A stretch of DNA of 64,000 nucleotides from Actinobacillus arthritidis (GCF_029774155.1 NZ_CP103833.1:930001-994000); one strand, 5' to 3'. Shown: positions 42,644-53,769, counted from the stretch's first letter. Made by a program: numbers and translations. Notes: generated by a model from the sequence alone, not told the origin.

Positions 42644-42796
42644 TCTTGATAAATTTTTATTTAGGTAACACTTTGAATTAAATAGATTTTAACACGTTAT
42701 CCAACATTATTGGGTAGAATTTATAGAAAAAATAAGCGATCCATTTCGCAAAAAAAATCACAAAACAGACCGCTTGTTTACCAGTTTTGATAAAAA

Positions 42797-45700
42797 TCAC
42801 TCAAACATTTCATCAAATTCAAAACGATACATTAAATCTACCGCTTGGTTCACGCTTGAAACCCATTGTAAGTAAAGTCTTGGTGCTAAATTATAACGCA
42901 GAGTCAATTCAGTCAACGCCGCAAAGATTCCTACCCCATATTTTACTTTAAATTTAGGTGTTAAGCTCGCACTGACTTCTACTTTGGTATTATCGCCAAT
43001 ACCCGCCGTTGTCACACTCAGATCATTTAAGCCGAAAGTACTACCAACAGTTCCCACAGTTTTACTACTTTTCGATAAACTCATACTCAATAATGTCTGC
43101 TGCCATAGAATTGCTGGAACCGGCATCACCACTATTATCTAATGAACGACCGGTCAAGATATAAGACAACGCTTCATTTTGTGACATAGACGGTTCGGAA
43201 AACACCTTCACTTCAGGACTATCCGCTAAACCAATCACTTTGATACCGGCAGTTACGCTTGGATCTTCCATTGCTTCCGGATTCCGAATCGCTTCAATAT
43301 TTAGTGTCGGTTGTGACGGCAGACCAGCAAAACTGATTACTCCTTTACGAATCAGTAAATCTTGTCCAAATGAGGCATAACGGCCATTTTTTAAGTTTAC
43401 TTGTCCATATAACCCTAAACCTTGCTTACCCTGACGAACAGCAATAGTACCGTTTAAATCACTTTTTAATCCATAAGCCTTTAAGCTCACATCATTGCCG
43501 ATATTAATATTGATATTCGATTTAATCGCAAGTCCATTCGATGTTTTTTGCGGAATCTGACGTTGTGCTAACGGAATTTTTTGTTTTACTGAACCATCCA
43601 TAATCACTTCATCACCACTCACGCTCACCGCACTTTCCGGCAATTCTTCCACCTCAATTCTTGCCCACGGAATATCAATATTACCGCCTAAAATCAGTTC
43701 TCTCGGTGTCGCAGTCACTTCAATATTCGGGCTAAATTCCACTTTTGCTATATTCGGTACATTCACTCGGAAGCGGTTTGCTTGTGCATGAACTCTAGTC
43801 TTCCAAGCATCTAAACGTCGCCAATCTGCATCACCATCTAAACGTAACTCGCTTTCCGTTGTTTGTACTCGTCCCGAAAGGGTTGAAGTTGCACCGTGGA
43901 AATGTAATGCTAAATTACCACCGGTTACATCAAACGGCATTGCAATCGCTTTTGCACGTAATTCAGTCAGATTTAACGTACCATTCAACAATGGAGATGT
44001 TACTGAACCTCCTAGGGTTAAACGTGCATTGATATTACCGTCAACCGACTCACCGCCGCTTAATAACGGTTTGATCAATTTAAGAGTTAACTGATCAATA
44101 TGAATGTTACCTGATAATTTTCGGCTATTTGCCACATCATTCATCACAATATCTGTCGTAAGACGACCGTTATTTTCCACCTTAATATCAGTTTTTAGTT
44201 TTAAGTTATTATCCGCTAAATTCGCATTCACTTTAACTGGGCTTAACGTAAGTGGGAAACTGTTACCGCCTTCTAATTTTTGCACCAATTTTAATGTTTT
44301 TGAATCAAGTTCAACATTTACTTGAGGTTGTTTGTTTTTAAACCAAGCCGCATCCCCTTTTGCATTTACAATGCCTGATAATTGGGTATTTTTATCCAAA
44401 AATTCTTGAATCGTCGCTAAATTAAATTGCTTAATTTCAAACGGTACTTTCCCTTCTTGCCCAGCATTAAATGCTTGAGGAAAACATAAATTCAACTTTG
44501 GATTATGCCAACAATGTGCAGATACATTCGCATTAATTTTTTTATTATCATAATTCACATTAACTGCTTGGTTGGTTTTAAACGTACCAAATTCTTTGCT
44601 ATCAATTGAAATTTGGCTTAGCTGACCTCGCCAAACTTGTTGCGAGCGGTCAAATTTTCCTGAAAGTTGCAAATTGGCACCGATAGGATTGCCCTTTGCA
44701 CTTAACTTCAAATTGTGATTAGCTTCACTACCATTCGCGACTAGGCTTGCATTTTCCACTTTAACATCACCATACCCCAACTGTGCTAAGTTGATGTCCA
44801 CATTTCCTTGGATAGTTTTTTCTGTGGTTATTTTTCCTTTTGCGACTAAATTTTTCAGGTTCAACTGTTCATAACTTAAACTTTTAGCGGTTAAATCCAA
44901 ATCTAAATTAGGTTCCGTCACTTTACCGGTCAACTTGACATTCCCGTGAAGACTTGTCGCTAGTTTAGGCAATAAACCCGTTAAATTCGGTGCATTAATT
45001 TGGGCTGAAAAATCCGATTTATCACCAAGCTCACCTTTAAGTGCTATCGTATTTTCTCCATAAACTAATGTTGCGGCAGGCACATCTAATAAGGTTTTAT
45101 TATTTGATTTAATCTCACCTTTTAATTGCAAAGTTTTTTGTAACAACGAACCGTTTAAATCTAGGTCAGAAAGTTCTACGTTCCAATCCGATCCGTTCTC
45201 TCCTCGACCAGCGTAACCTTTCGACTGTAAACCACCAGAAAGTACCGCCGCCCATTCTGGTGTAAGTGATTTAGTATTAATCGTGTTAAGTGCCGTTTTA
45301 ACGTCCCACTCGACACCTTTTTCCCAATTCACTTTCCCATTCAGATTTGCTTTACCCTCTAAAGCCTCTAACGATAATTGCTCTATATTAAATTGCGTGA
45401 TTTCACCTTTACCTTGCAAATGAATAAGGCTAGATGGAAGATCCATCCCACCGACGTTCACTTGTGTATCTAACTGATAATTGAGTAAATCACCAGTAAG
45501 TAATAGATTAACTTTATCTAATTTTAGCGGTTCTATTCCTTTCTCAGGCATAAACGGGTAAGCAATCGCATCACTCGTTAAACGCAGATTTAATGGCGTT
45601 TTAGCTTCAGCTAACTGAATATCTCCTTTTAGATCTGCCTTAACAGCACCGCTTGTTTGAATATCCAGCGAGGTTTTACCGAACAATTCTCCTTTTAGCT

Positions 45701-46763
45701 CCGCTTTTACTTGGCTAGCAGGAATTTTTAGATCCGCCAATAACGGTGAATCCGCATTTAATGACCACTTCAGCGGATAATTTTCTGCGAGAGTCAGTAA
45801 ACCGCTACCACTTACATTACCTCGGTCACTATTAATCGATAACTGCGATAATTCAACCGATTGTTGATCAGCCTTTGCTTGCAATAAAAGCAATTCCACT
45901 CTCACAATAGATTGAGGTGTAACGAACTTTCCGTCTTTATCTTTTACTTTCTGTTCAATGTGAATATTTTTGGCTTCCAATTGTGGAATTGCCGCATCTA
46001 ACGGCAATTTAATCGGTGCTTGTTTAGTCAATAACGGCTGAGCTAATTTCGCTTTAATTTCTGTCCAGTCAATACTAGAAGCGGTCTGTTTTACCGATTC
46101 TTTGGCAATTTCTTGCGTTTTTTCGACCGCTTGTTCCGCACTTGCCGGTGCAAGTGAAAGCGTTAAGCCGTCTAATGCTGTCGGTGCCAAATTCACCGCT
46201 CTGCCTTTACCTGAAATGCCTGAATGGAAATGCGTTAAGGCAATATCCATCTCATCGACTTTGACTTGAATATTATCTAAAGCAATCTTTTTAGCTGATA
46301 TACCTAACGGTAAATTCAATTCGGTAAACGGTTCATTTTCCTTATCCGGTTGAGAAGAGGGTAATTTAGCTGTATCTACTACAACACTCGTATCCTTTAG
46401 TGCGAGATTTTCGATACAGGTTTCTCGATCCAATAAACAACCAAAGCCAATATGTAAATCTGCTTGTCCGACAGATACATCGATCCCCTCCATAACAAAT
46501 TTAGCATCAGATAAAGTTAATCCATCTTGTAAACTACCTTTTACACTACCAATAGTTAATTGATTCAACCACTTATCCGCTAATTCCAAAGCAGTACGTT
46601 GCCCTTTCCCTGTCATTAAAAAAACAACGGGAATGAATATTAAGCACAATAGACCACAAGCAATATGACGAATCCAACGCCATTTACTTTTAGCTTTTGT
46701 TACGGACGGCTTTGGCTGAGTTTGGCCATTATCTTGTTGTTGCTCATTAGCTTGTTCATTCAT
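42797..46763 (-). pseudogene. tamB: Translocation and assembly module subunit TamB, apparent frameshift
   Basis: TamB is an inner-membrane-anchored, very long beta-rich protein that spans the periplasm and works with TamA in outer-membrane assembly and lipid transport. It has one N-terminal membrane segment (about residues 33-52), a long repetitive beta-taco region, and the conserved C-terminal DUF490 domain. That domain is interrupted: NEALSYILTGRSLD continues to SNSMAA, then GCAGCAGACATTATTG has an extra base (plus T43095). Removing it gives LLSMSLSKSSKTVGTVGSTF and an end LTLRYNLAPRLYLQWVSSVN, with 1321 residues in total. Everything before is in frame. The tail is critical for TamA contact, so truncation would matter. 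Confidence 0.87.
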
Positions 46764-46783
46764 AGCTATTCATCCACTAATAT

Positions 46784-46809
46784 AAAAAAGCGGATAATAT
46801 TATCCGCTT
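46784..46809 (-). terminator. Hairpin with U-run between tamA and tamB
   Basis: AAGCGGATAATATTATCCGCTT (46788-46809) is a perfect 22-base palindrome, and on the minus strand six T follow. By sequence it is an intrinsic terminator, placed between the tamA stop and the tamB start. It would let only part of transcription reach tamB, or require tamB to have its own promoter. Confidence 0.8.
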
Positions 46810-46818
46810 AAATCATTC

Positions 46819-48654
46819 TTATAATTCTGAACCTAAACCGATATAAAACTGTACACCGTTATCATTATTAGGTGATTTTACCGGCGTGGCTAAATCAAAT
46901 TTAATCGCACCAATTGGTGAAGCCCAACGTACACCAATCCCTGCACCTGAGTGCAAATCTTTGGCTTTAAATTTATTTGAGGCTAATCCGGTATCATAAA
47001 ACATTGCCGCCCACCAATTCGGATAAACTTGATATTGGTATTCCGCCGTTGCCGTTGCTAAATGAGAACCACCGACTAATTTACCATTTTTCGGATCTCT
47101 CGGTGAGATATCTTTATAACCAAACCCTCGTACACTCATATCACCACCGGCAAAATAACGTAATGCAGGCGGAATACGATGAAAATCTTTCGAATGAATA
47201 TAACCGACTTCACCACGTAAGAAGAAACGATGATGATCAAAATACGTTCTCACCCATGCACTCGAGGCTTTCCAGCTATAGAAATTTACATCTGAAGCAA
47301 GTGCTTTCATTCCCCAATTCGCCGTTAATTTTTGACTATCTCCCCAAAGAGGAAAACGATTTCCATCCGTTCTAGTTCGATTGAGTGAAGCGGTCGGATA
47401 AATTAATAAAGTACGGTGTGATTCGTCTGCCTGAGTAAATGAATCATAACGAGCTTTAATTCCTGCAGAAAAAGACCAACCGGTTTCATGTGTCCAAAAA
47501 CGTTGGAATCCTAATGTTGCCGCAGTCGATTTAGTATCATTTTGATCTTCATTTTCTAACGAACCTGAAAACTGGTAATAATAATGAAGCGGATCTTCCC
47601 TTAACGGAATGTTATAACCAAATTCAAAACGTTGTTCGGGTGCTGAAATATAGGTACGAGATTCAATACTATGCCCACGGCTATTAAGCCATGGTTTTTT
47701 CCAATTTAATTGGAAACGAGGGCCAACATCAGTTGCAAATCCAAGACCAATCTCCACATCATTCTTCTTTTTCGGTTGAAATAACACATTGAGATCAACC
47801 AATTTTTCCGATTCATTTAAATGGGGTTCAACCAATACCGAAGCAAACCAATTACTTGCAGAATAATCAGAAGTCATTTGAGAAAGATCATTCGCATAAT
47901 ACGGCTCGCCCGATTTCACTTTTAGAATATTACGTAAGTATTCTTCTTTAATCTGATTATCGGTAAAACTAATTTTTCCATAACGATAACGAATACCGCT
48001 GTCATAGTCTAAACGCCAATCAACCGAATGATCTTTAGGATAAACTTCTAAGCGATGATAAATCCAATGTCCGTCAAAATAACCTTTTTTGAACGCAAGA
48101 CTTTCAAGATTACTTTTAAAACCCTCGTACTGCTCATGATTCAAATCTGTACCTTTTTTCGGCACAGAATCAACTAATTTAGTAAAATCTTCGTCTTTAT
48201 TTGCTTCACCGTGAATACTGACTTCAGTTTCATCAATTTTGACTTTTTCTCTATCTAATTGAACATTTAGGGTAAGTAACGGCTTTTTACCTACTCGCGG
48301 CGTTTGAATAAATTGATATTGTGTATTGTAGTAACCTTTAGCCCGTAATGCTTTATCTACTGTGGTTTGTACAAGATATTGATGTCGTTCGGAACCATCT
48401 GCATATTCACTTGAAAGCTGATCTAAGTAAATCTTTACATTTGACCAAGCATCTTTATCTTCAATCCCTTTAACCTCTAAATCGACAAGCGGTTCGTTTT
48501 CAGATTCTTCTGCAATCTCTTGCTGTTCAGTTTCCTCTGATTGCTCTATGGAAACATCATTTTCTTGAATTGCCAACTGTTCAGCATAACTCACTTGAGC
48601 AAATGCTAATAAACAGCAATAGGTTAAGAAATTCGGTTTAAAATTCACAAGCAT
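46819..48654 (-). CDS. tamA: Translocation and assembly module subunit TamA
   Basis: TamA is an Omp85-family outer-membrane beta-barrel that works with TamB. The 611-residue precursor has a signal peptide ending in QVSYA (about residue 24), an acidic Glu-rich patch, three POTRA domains (about 60-290, with KGYYNTQYQF and KSGEPYYANDLSQM), and a 16-strand barrel. The barrel carries FFLRGEVGYIHSKDFHRIPP, FAGGDMSVRGFGYKDISPRD (the Omp85 VRGF/Y lid-lock motif) and ends FYIGLGSEL. An uptake signal lies in the N-terminal region. Three bases separate its start from the YibQ stop, so the operon continues. Confidence 0.94.
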   Translation of the reverse strand: MLVNFKPNFLTYCCLLAFAQVSYAEQLAIQENDVSIEQSEETEQQEIAEESENEPLVDLEVKGIEDKDAWSNVKIYLDQLSSEYADGSERHQYLVQTTVDKALRAKGYYNTQYQFIQTPRVGKKPLLTLNVQLDREKVKIDETEVSIHGEANKDEDFTKLVDSVPKKGTDLNHEQYEGFKSNLESLAFKKGYFDGHWIYHRLEVYPKDHSVDWRLDYDSGIRYRYGKISFTDNQIKEEYLRNILKVKSGEPYYANDLSQMTSDYSASNWFASVLVEPHLNESEKLVDLNVLFQPKKKNDVEIGLGFATDVGPRFQLNWKKPWLNSRGHSIESRTYISAPEQRFEFGYNIPLREDPLHYYYQFSGSLENEDQNDTKSTAATLGFQRFWTHETGWSFSAGIKARYDSFTQADESHRTLLIYPTASLNRTRTDGNRFPLWGDSQKLTANWGMKALASDVNFYSWKASSAWVRTYFDHHRFFLRGEVGYIHSKDFHRIPPALRYFAGGDMSVRGFGYKDISPRDPKNGKLVGGSHLATATAEYQYQVYPNWWAAMFYDTGLASNKFKAKDLHSGAGIGVRWASPIGAIKFDLATPVKSPNNDNGVQFYIGLGSEL

Positions 48655-48657
48655 ATC

Positions 48658-49506
48658 CTAATCTTTTGGAATGCCTCTTAGCAACGGAACATCATTAAAT
48701 GGAGAAATAGATGTCGGTGCAGGCATATCATCAAATATCATAATAAACGGTTTATCCGGTATAATCGCTTCATTTCGCCATAAGGCTTTCATACCAACTA
48801 ATTGAATATCTTTTGGCAAATTGACAATGCCTTTTTGTAATACTTCAATACTGTTTTTACGGGGATGACCAATTAAAATTGCACTACCGTGCTTACGGGC
48901 ATATTGTAAAGCAAGATGAAACTGATTCTGTACCTCACTTAACGTATCGTTATCATCCAAAAATAAACTACGTTCTAGAGCATTCACACCAAATTCTCGA
49001 GCAACTTTAGTCGCCACACTCGGTCCAGTTTTACTATCAAGAAAGAATAATTGTTGCTTCGCTAATTCTCTCATTAAGTTTTGCATAGTTTGACGATCTG
49101 CTGTTGCTCCACTTCCCATATGATTATTCAAACCGATTGCATATGGGACTTGGTTACGAGCTGATTCAATCAACTGTTTTACTTTTTCCTCATTTGCCCC
49201 TACCAGCAATGCTTCGGATTCTATTGGTTGTGCTTTATTCTGTGGTCGCATTGGTAAATGAATTAAGACATCACGTTCTTGCTCATAAGCCATTTTTGCC
49301 CTTTGTGTTGCGTGAGGTGCAACAGGAATAATCGCCACGCTGACTTCTTTCGGTAAAGCATAAATCGCACTATCTTCTTTGGCTCGATAGCCAATATCAT
49401 CAATCACGATTGCTAACTTTCCGGCTTGAGCAAGCGGTGACAAAATCAGTAAGCCTTGCAAAAAAAGACTAAAAATAGACCGCTTATGTTTCAATAAATT
49501 CCACAT
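48658..49506 (-). CDS. yibQ: YibQ divergent polysaccharide deacetylase family protein
   Basis: A 282-residue periplasmic protein of the YibQ family (divergent polysaccharide deacetylase, DUF610). A signal peptide (about residues 1-28, SLFLQGLLILSPLAQA) is followed by KLAIVIDDIGYRAKED, VSVAIIPVAPHA, VLIHLPMRPQNK, IGLNNHMGSGATAD and LFFLDSKTGPSV, a NodB-like fold with altered catalytic residues. Its biochemical function is unknown. It lies between envC and tamA; its start overlaps the envC stop by one base, so the four-gene run is likely an operon, as in several gamma-proteobacteria. Confidence 0.92.
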   Translation of the reverse strand: MWNLLKHKRSIFSLFLQGLLILSPLAQAGKLAIVIDDIGYRAKEDSAIYALPKEVSVAIIPVAPHATQRAKMAYEQERDVLIHLPMRPQNKAQPIESEALLVGANEEKVKQLIESARNQVPYAIGLNNHMGSGATADRQTMQNLMRELAKQQLFFLDSKTGPSVATKVAREFGVNALERSLFLDDNDTLSEVQNQFHLALQYARKHGSAILIGHPRKNSIEVLQKGIVNLPKDIQLVGMKALWRNEAIIPDKPFIMIFDDMPAPTSISPFNDVPLLRGIPKD

Positions 49507-50714
49507 TATCTTACCCAGCCCATTGGATTTTTAGGATTTCCTTTGCGACGAATCTCAAAATAAAGTGCTGAACGATTCTGTCCGCCTGAATTACCGACTT
49601 TAGCAATTTGCTGACCCGCTGAAACTCGACTGCCTTTACGTACTGAAACAGACTGGTTATAACCGTATAACGACATATCACCGTTACCATGATCAATAAC
49701 CACAACCTGACCATAACCTTGTAGCCAATCAGCTAAGATCACTCGACCGCCAGCAATCGCTCGTACCGGAGCACCAGCACCGGCGGCGATAACTATACCA
49801 TGCCAAGTGACTTCACCCATTTGGCGAGAGCCGAAACTGTTTACCACTTTGCCTGCTACCGGCATATTAAATTGTTTATTCGGCGAACCTAAACCACTAC
49901 CGGCTCGAAGCTGTTGTTTTTCCTGTTCCGTTGCTTGGCGTTTTTCTTCACTATTCTTTTTCTGTTCCAGTTTTGCGATTTCTTGTTTTTCTTGTTGCTC
50001 CGATTCAGCCGTTGCTTTCGCTAATTGATTACGTAACGCTGACTCATTATTTTTTAATGACTCTAAACGACTTTCATCCTGTTCTAACGTTTTATCAATT
50101 GATCGTAAGGTCGTTTCACGTTCGTTTTGAACTTTTTTTAAATCGTTTTCCTGCTTTTTCTGCTCGGTTAATTGCGTTTGTTGGCCTTTTTGTTGACCTT
50201 TTAATTCATCACGGCGATCTTTTAGTTCTTGCTGTGTACGTTTTAATTCATTGATAGTATCAATACGTACCTGATTGATATGCTCATAATAAGCGGTCAT
50301 ACGATCAGCATTTTTTGCATTTTCTGACATCAATCGCTCTAATACAGAAGGATGAATCCCTGAACGATAAGCCGAATCCAGTTGTTCTTTTAATTTTTCT
50401 TTTTGCTCTTTTTCTTGTTTCTCTAATCGTTGAATTTCTTGTTCAGTCCGCTTAATTGCCTGACGAGTTTCTGAGAGTGACATTTGCGTTTCTTTTAACT
50501 TACCAAGCACTTTCCCCATTTCAATTTCTTGACTTTTTAATGTCGATTGTAATGCATTACGTTTTTGACGCTGTTCATTAATTTTGCTTTGCTGTTGCTT
50601 AATTTTTTGCTGAATATTCGATAAATCAGTCGCAAACGATAATGTAGGAATAAATACGTCGCTAAAGCATATTATTAATAGTGGAATGAAATAAAACGGA
50701 CGAAAAACTTTCAC
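49506..50714 (-). CDS. envC: Murein hydrolase activator EnvC
   Basis: EnvC activates the AmiA/AmiB amidases at the division septum from the periplasm. The product from GTG 50714 is 402 residues: a signal peptide (VFRPFYFIPLLIICFSDVFI region), long coiled-coil segments (about 25-270; rich in Gln, Lys and Glu, e.g. QQKIKQQQSKINEQRQKR), and a C-terminal LytM domain (about 285-400) with WHGIVIAAGAGAPVRAI and NGDMSLYGYNQS. Zinc ligands of active LytM enzymes are degenerate, as expected for an activator. The GTG follows AGGTAATCTC; the open frame runs nine codons further. Confidence 0.92.
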   Translation of the reverse strand: MKVFRPFYFIPLLIICFSDVFIPTLSFATDLSNIQQKIKQQQSKINEQRQKRNALQSTLKSQEIEMGKVLGKLKETQMSLSETRQAIKRTEQEIQRLEKQEKEQKEKLKEQLDSAYRSGIHPSVLERLMSENAKNADRMTAYYEHINQVRIDTINELKRTQQELKDRRDELKGQQKGQQTQLTEQKKQENDLKKVQNERETTLRSIDKTLEQDESRLESLKNNESALRNQLAKATAESEQQEKQEIAKLEQKKNSEEKRQATEQEKQQLRAGSGLGSPNKQFNMPVAGKVVNSFGSRQMGEVTWHGIVIAAGAGAPVRAIAGGRVILADWLQGYGQVVVIDHGNGDMSLYGYNQSVSVRKGSRVSAGQQIAKVGNSGGQNRSALYFEIRRKGNPKNPMGWVR

Positions 50715-50892
50715 GAGATTACCTATCAGTATAGAAATCAATTAATTATAAAATATATCATTCTATCAAATATTTGAGGAAAATCAGCTTTTCTCTCGCT
50801 TTTACAAAAAGAAATTAGCTAACTATTTCAAAGTAGAGAGATTTTTGCTATAAATACGCCGTTTTCAAATCAACTAAAACATAGGAGTCTTT

Positions 50893-51576
50893 ATGGAATT
50901 AGTATTTATTCGCCACGGTTTCAGTGAGTGGAATGCTAAAAACTTATTTACAGGTTGGCGTGATGTTAACTTAACAGAACGTGGTATTGAAGAAGCAAAA
51001 GCGGCAGGTCAAAAATTAAAAGCCGCCGGTTATGAATTTGATATCGCTTTCACTTCTGTTTTAACTCGTGCAATCAAAACTTGTAACATCGTATTAGAAG
51101 AATCTAATCAATTATGGATTCCACAAGTTAAAAACTGGCGTTTAAACGAACGTCACTACGGTGCGTTACAAGGTTTAGACAAAAAAGCAACAGCTGAACA
51201 ATACGGTGACGAACAAGTTCACATTTGGCGCCGTTCTTACGATATTTCTCCTCCAGATTTAGATGCGGCAGATCCAAACTCTGCACATAACGATCGTCGT
51301 TATGCTCACTTACCAAAAGATGTGATTCCAAATGCAGAAAACCTCAAAATCACTTTAGAGCGTGTTTTACCTTTCTGGGAAGATCAAATCGCACCGGCAT
51401 TATTATCTGGTAAACGTGTACTTGTAACTGCTCACGGTAACTCTTTACGTGCATTAGCAAAACACATTATCGGTATTTCTGATGAAGAGATTATGGATTT
51501 CGAAATCCCTACCGGTCAACCGTTAGTATTAAAATTAGATGACAAATTAAACTTCGTAGAAAAATTCTACTTATAA
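50893..51576 (+). CDS. gpmA: 2,3-bisphosphoglycerate-dependent phosphoglycerate mutase
   Basis: GpmA interconverts 3- and 2-phosphoglycerate in glycolysis. The 227-residue product is full length. The phosphohistidine motif is [44 protein letters not shown] and [15 protein letters not shown] are present, giving the phosphate-binding His and Arg. The RHGF form in place of RHGE is shared with H. influenzae. Expression probably begins from TATAAA near 50849. It is divergent from envC and ends in a strong terminator. Confidence 0.97.
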   Translation: MELVFIRHGFSEWNAKNLFTGWRDVNLTERGIEEAKAAGQKLKAAGYEFDIAFTSVLTRAIKTCNIVLEESNQLWIPQVKNWRLNERHYGALQGLDKKATAEQYGDEQVHIWRRSYDISPPDLDAADPNSAHNDRRYAHLPKDVIPNAENLKITLERVLPFWEDQIAPALLSGKRVLVTAHGNSLRALAKHIIGISDEEIMDFEIPTGQPLVLKLDDKLNFVEKFYL

Positions 51577-51598
51577 TTTAAGTTGTCATTCAAACAAA

Positions 51599-51632
51599 AA
51601 ACGCTCGAAGCTAAAACTTCGAGCGTTTCTTT
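51599..51632 (+). terminator. Terminator between gpmA and the LysE-family gene
   Basis: ACGCTCGAAG (51601-51610), loop CTAAAA, CTTCGAGCGT (51617-51626) and a T-rich tail. It ends gpmA and lies before the converging LysE-family gene. Confidence 0.9.
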
Positions 51633-51660
51633 TTGCAAAAAATTCCGCAAATTTAACCGC

Positions 51661-52296
51661 TTACCAAGCAAACATCTGTTTAGCTAACTGGAAAGCATAT
51701 AGTGCCAAACTTATCGCGATCGCGTACATAATCACACCAGTAAGAAAATCCAAGATTTGCCACGTTCTGCGTTTTTCAAAATAAGGCGAAAGAAAACCAG
51801 CTCCATAGCCCACGCCAAAGAACCATAAGAACGAACAACTCAATGCCCCAAATAGAAATTCCATTTTACCGGTAAAATTCAAATTTCCACCAATTCCACC
51901 TAAAATCACTACCGTATCAATATAAACGTGCGGATTTAAAAAAGTAATCGCAAAAGTAATCATTAAGGCTTTTTTCAAACTTGTCGCATTTTCATTACTG
52001 GCTGTTAAGGCTTCACTACTCTTAAACATACTAATAAACGAACGACTACCGTAGGTAAATAGAAAACAAGCGCCGAGTAAAGCGATCACTAAACTTAAAG
52101 TAGGCAAATTCGCCACGATAGAACCTAGCCCTAATACGCCTAATGTCATTAAAAATACATCACCTAAAAAACAAAGCGATGCTACCCAAAAAACGTGTTG
52201 CTTTAAAATGCCTTGTTTAAGTAAAAAAGCATTTTGTGCACCAATTGATACGATTAGTCCAAAACAAACGATAAAACCTTGTACAAAAATATCCAC
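51661..52296 (-). CDS. LysE/ArgO-family amino-acid exporter
   Basis: A 211-residue inner-membrane transporter of the LysE/ArgO family, which exports basic amino acids such as arginine or lysine. About six membrane segments are present. The ArgO-type blocks are SIGAQNAFLLKQGI, TFLNPHVYIDTVVILGGIGG and FFGVGYGAGFLSP. The start is set at GTG 52296 because GGAGAAAA precedes it at the right distance; the frame is open four codons upstream from a TTG. The substrate cannot be read. It stands alone, between the gpmA terminator and udk. Confidence 0.88.
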   Translation of the reverse strand: MDIFVQGFIVCFGLIVSIGAQNAFLLKQGILKQHVFWVASLCFLGDVFLMTLGVLGLGSIVANLPTLSLVIALLGACFLFTYGSRSFISMFKSSEALTASNENATSLKKALMITFAITFLNPHVYIDTVVILGGIGGNLNFTGKMEFLFGALSCSFLWFFGVGYGAGFLSPYFEKRRTWQILDFLTGVIMYAIAISLALYAFQLAKQMFAW

Positions 52297-52406
52297 TTTT
52301 TTCTCCAAATAAATACATTCAGGATAATTATACGGAAAACTTTAGTAAAAATACGGTATAATTGTCAAAATTTTGCCATATAAACAATTAAATGTAGGAA
52401 TATATT

Positions 52407-53060
52407 ATGTCTGAGATAATTGAAAACCAAGCCTGTATTGTGATTGCGATTGCAGGTGCTTCTGCGTCCGGTAAGAGCCTTATCGCATCAACGATTTATA
52501 AAGAATTAAAAGAAGAACTTGGTTCAGATGATATTGGTATTATTTCAGAAGATGCCTACTATAAAGACCAAACACATCTTACGATGGAAGAGCGTGTAAA
52601 AACCAACTACGATCATCCAAATTCTATGGATCACCATTTACTGGTCGAACATCTCCGCCATTTAAAACAAGGCAAAGCGATTGAGATTCCCGAGTATGAC
52701 TATGCGGAACATAACCGTAAAACTACCACTAAAAACTTCGAACCTAAAAAAATTATTATTCTTGAAGGAATTTTATTGCTTACCGATGAAGAAATTCGCA
52801 ACGAGATCAATGTTTCTATTTTCGTGGATGCACCGTTAGATATTTGTTTTATCCGCCGCTTACAGCGTGATATGGTTGAACGCGGTAGAACCATGGAATC
52901 TGTTATCGCTCAATATCGTAAAACTGTACGTCCGATGTTCCTACAGTTTATTGAACCGTCCAAACAATATGCGGATATTATCGTACCAAAAGGTGGTAAA
53001 AATCGTATCGCAATCAATATTCTAAAAGCTCAAATCAAACAATTATTAGCTAAACGATAG
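52407..53060 (+). CDS. udk: Uridine kinase
   Basis: Udk phosphorylates uridine and cytidine in pyrimidine salvage. The 217-residue product is normal length. The P-loop is [11 protein letters not shown] (residues about 16-26), with the unusual ASA in place of the usual G-x4-GK form at the start; DAYYKDQ, FDHP-type YDHPNSMD, the Arg-rich [15 protein letters not shown] and the lid YRKTVRPM follow. A -10 TATAAT occurs at 52357-52362. It lies eight bases before dcd, forming a two-gene pyrimidine unit as in E. coli. Confidence 0.96.
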   Translation: MSEIIENQACIVIAIAGASASGKSLIASTIYKELKEELGSDDIGIISEDAYYKDQTHLTMEERVKTNYDHPNSMDHHLLVEHLRHLKQGKAIEIPEYDYAEHNRKTTTKNFEPKKIIILEGILLLTDEEIRNEINVSIFVDAPLDICFIRRLQRDMVERGRTMESVIAQYRKTVRPMFLQFIEPSKQYADIIVPKGGKNRIAINILKAQIKQLLAKR

Positions 53061-53068
53061 GATTTATT

Positions 53069-53653
53069 ATGCGTTTATGTGACATTGATATAGAACGTTA
53101 TTTAGATGAAGGATTAATTGAAATCAGTCCTCGTCCTTCCAATGAGAAAATTACCGGAGCAACGGTTGATGTTCGTTTAGGCAATTCATTTCGTGTCTTT
53201 CGAGAACACGCCACACCTTATATCGATTTAAGTGGACCTCGTGAAGAAGTTACTGCACAACTAAACAAAGTAATGAGTGAAGAAATTCTTATCGCTGACG
53301 GTGATGCGTTTTTCCTTCACCCGGGCGAACTTGCACTTGCGACAACATTAGAATCCGTAACATTACCGGATAATATTGTCGGCTGGCTAGATGGTCGCTC
53401 TTCTTTAGCTCGCTTAGGCTTAATGGTACACGTAACGGCACACCGAATCGATCCGGGTTGGCACGGTAAAATCGTATTAGAATTTTTCAATGCCGGTAAA
53501 TTACCGCTTGCTTTACGTCCTAATATGGCAATCGGCGCATTAAGTTTTGAAGTGTTAAGTGGTCATGCGGCAAAACCTTATAACGCCCGTAAAGACGCAA
53601 AATATAAAAATCAGCAAAGTGCGGTTTCCAGCCGTATCAATCAAGACGATTAA
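53069..53653 (+). CDS. dcd: dCTP deaminase
   Basis: Dcd converts dCTP to dUTP, the main route to dTMP in gamma-proteobacteria. The 194-residue product is full length and homotrimeric in the family. Blocks are [48 protein letters not shown] with catalytic Glu in the following [13 protein letters not shown], and the C-terminal Ala-rich [11 protein letters not shown]. It follows udk by eight bases, with AGGA before its ATG. Confidence 0.97.
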   Translation: MRLCDIDIERYLDEGLIEISPRPSNEKITGATVDVRLGNSFRVFREHATPYIDLSGPREEVTAQLNKVMSEEILIADGDAFFLHPGELALATTLESVTLPDNIVGWLDGRSSLARLGLMVHVTAHRIDPGWHGKIVLEFFNAGKLPLALRPNMAIGALSFEVLSGHAAKPYNARKDAKYKNQQSAVSSRINQDD

Positions 53654-53657
53654 TACG

Positions 53658-53714
53658 ATAAGCGGTCAAATTTTCCAACTTTTTGCAAAAGGTTAACGAA
53701 ATTTGACCGCTTAT
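53658..53714 (+). other. Paired uptake-signal stem-loop after dcd
   Basis: ATAAGCGGTCAAAT (53658-53671) and ATTTGACCGCTTAT (53701-53714) are perfectly complementary over 14 bases and enclose a 29-base loop. Each arm carries most of an uptake signal. It lies right after dcd and before the more classic terminator at 53731. Confidence 0.7.
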
Positions 53715-53730
53715 TATCTTATAAGTACAA

Positions 53731-53757
53731 AAAAAGAGATCCGAAGATCTCTTTTTT
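53731..53757. terminator. Bidirectional terminator between dcd and pntB
   Basis: GAGATC (53736-53741), loop CGAA, GATCTC (53746-53751), flanked by five A and six T. It serves both converging transcripts. Confidence 0.88.
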
Positions 53758-53769
53758 ATTGTCGCTAGA

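Noticed and set aside
53658..53714. A small noncoding RNA gene
   Set aside because: The structure is explained by two inverted uptake signals after dcd and lacks a promoter.
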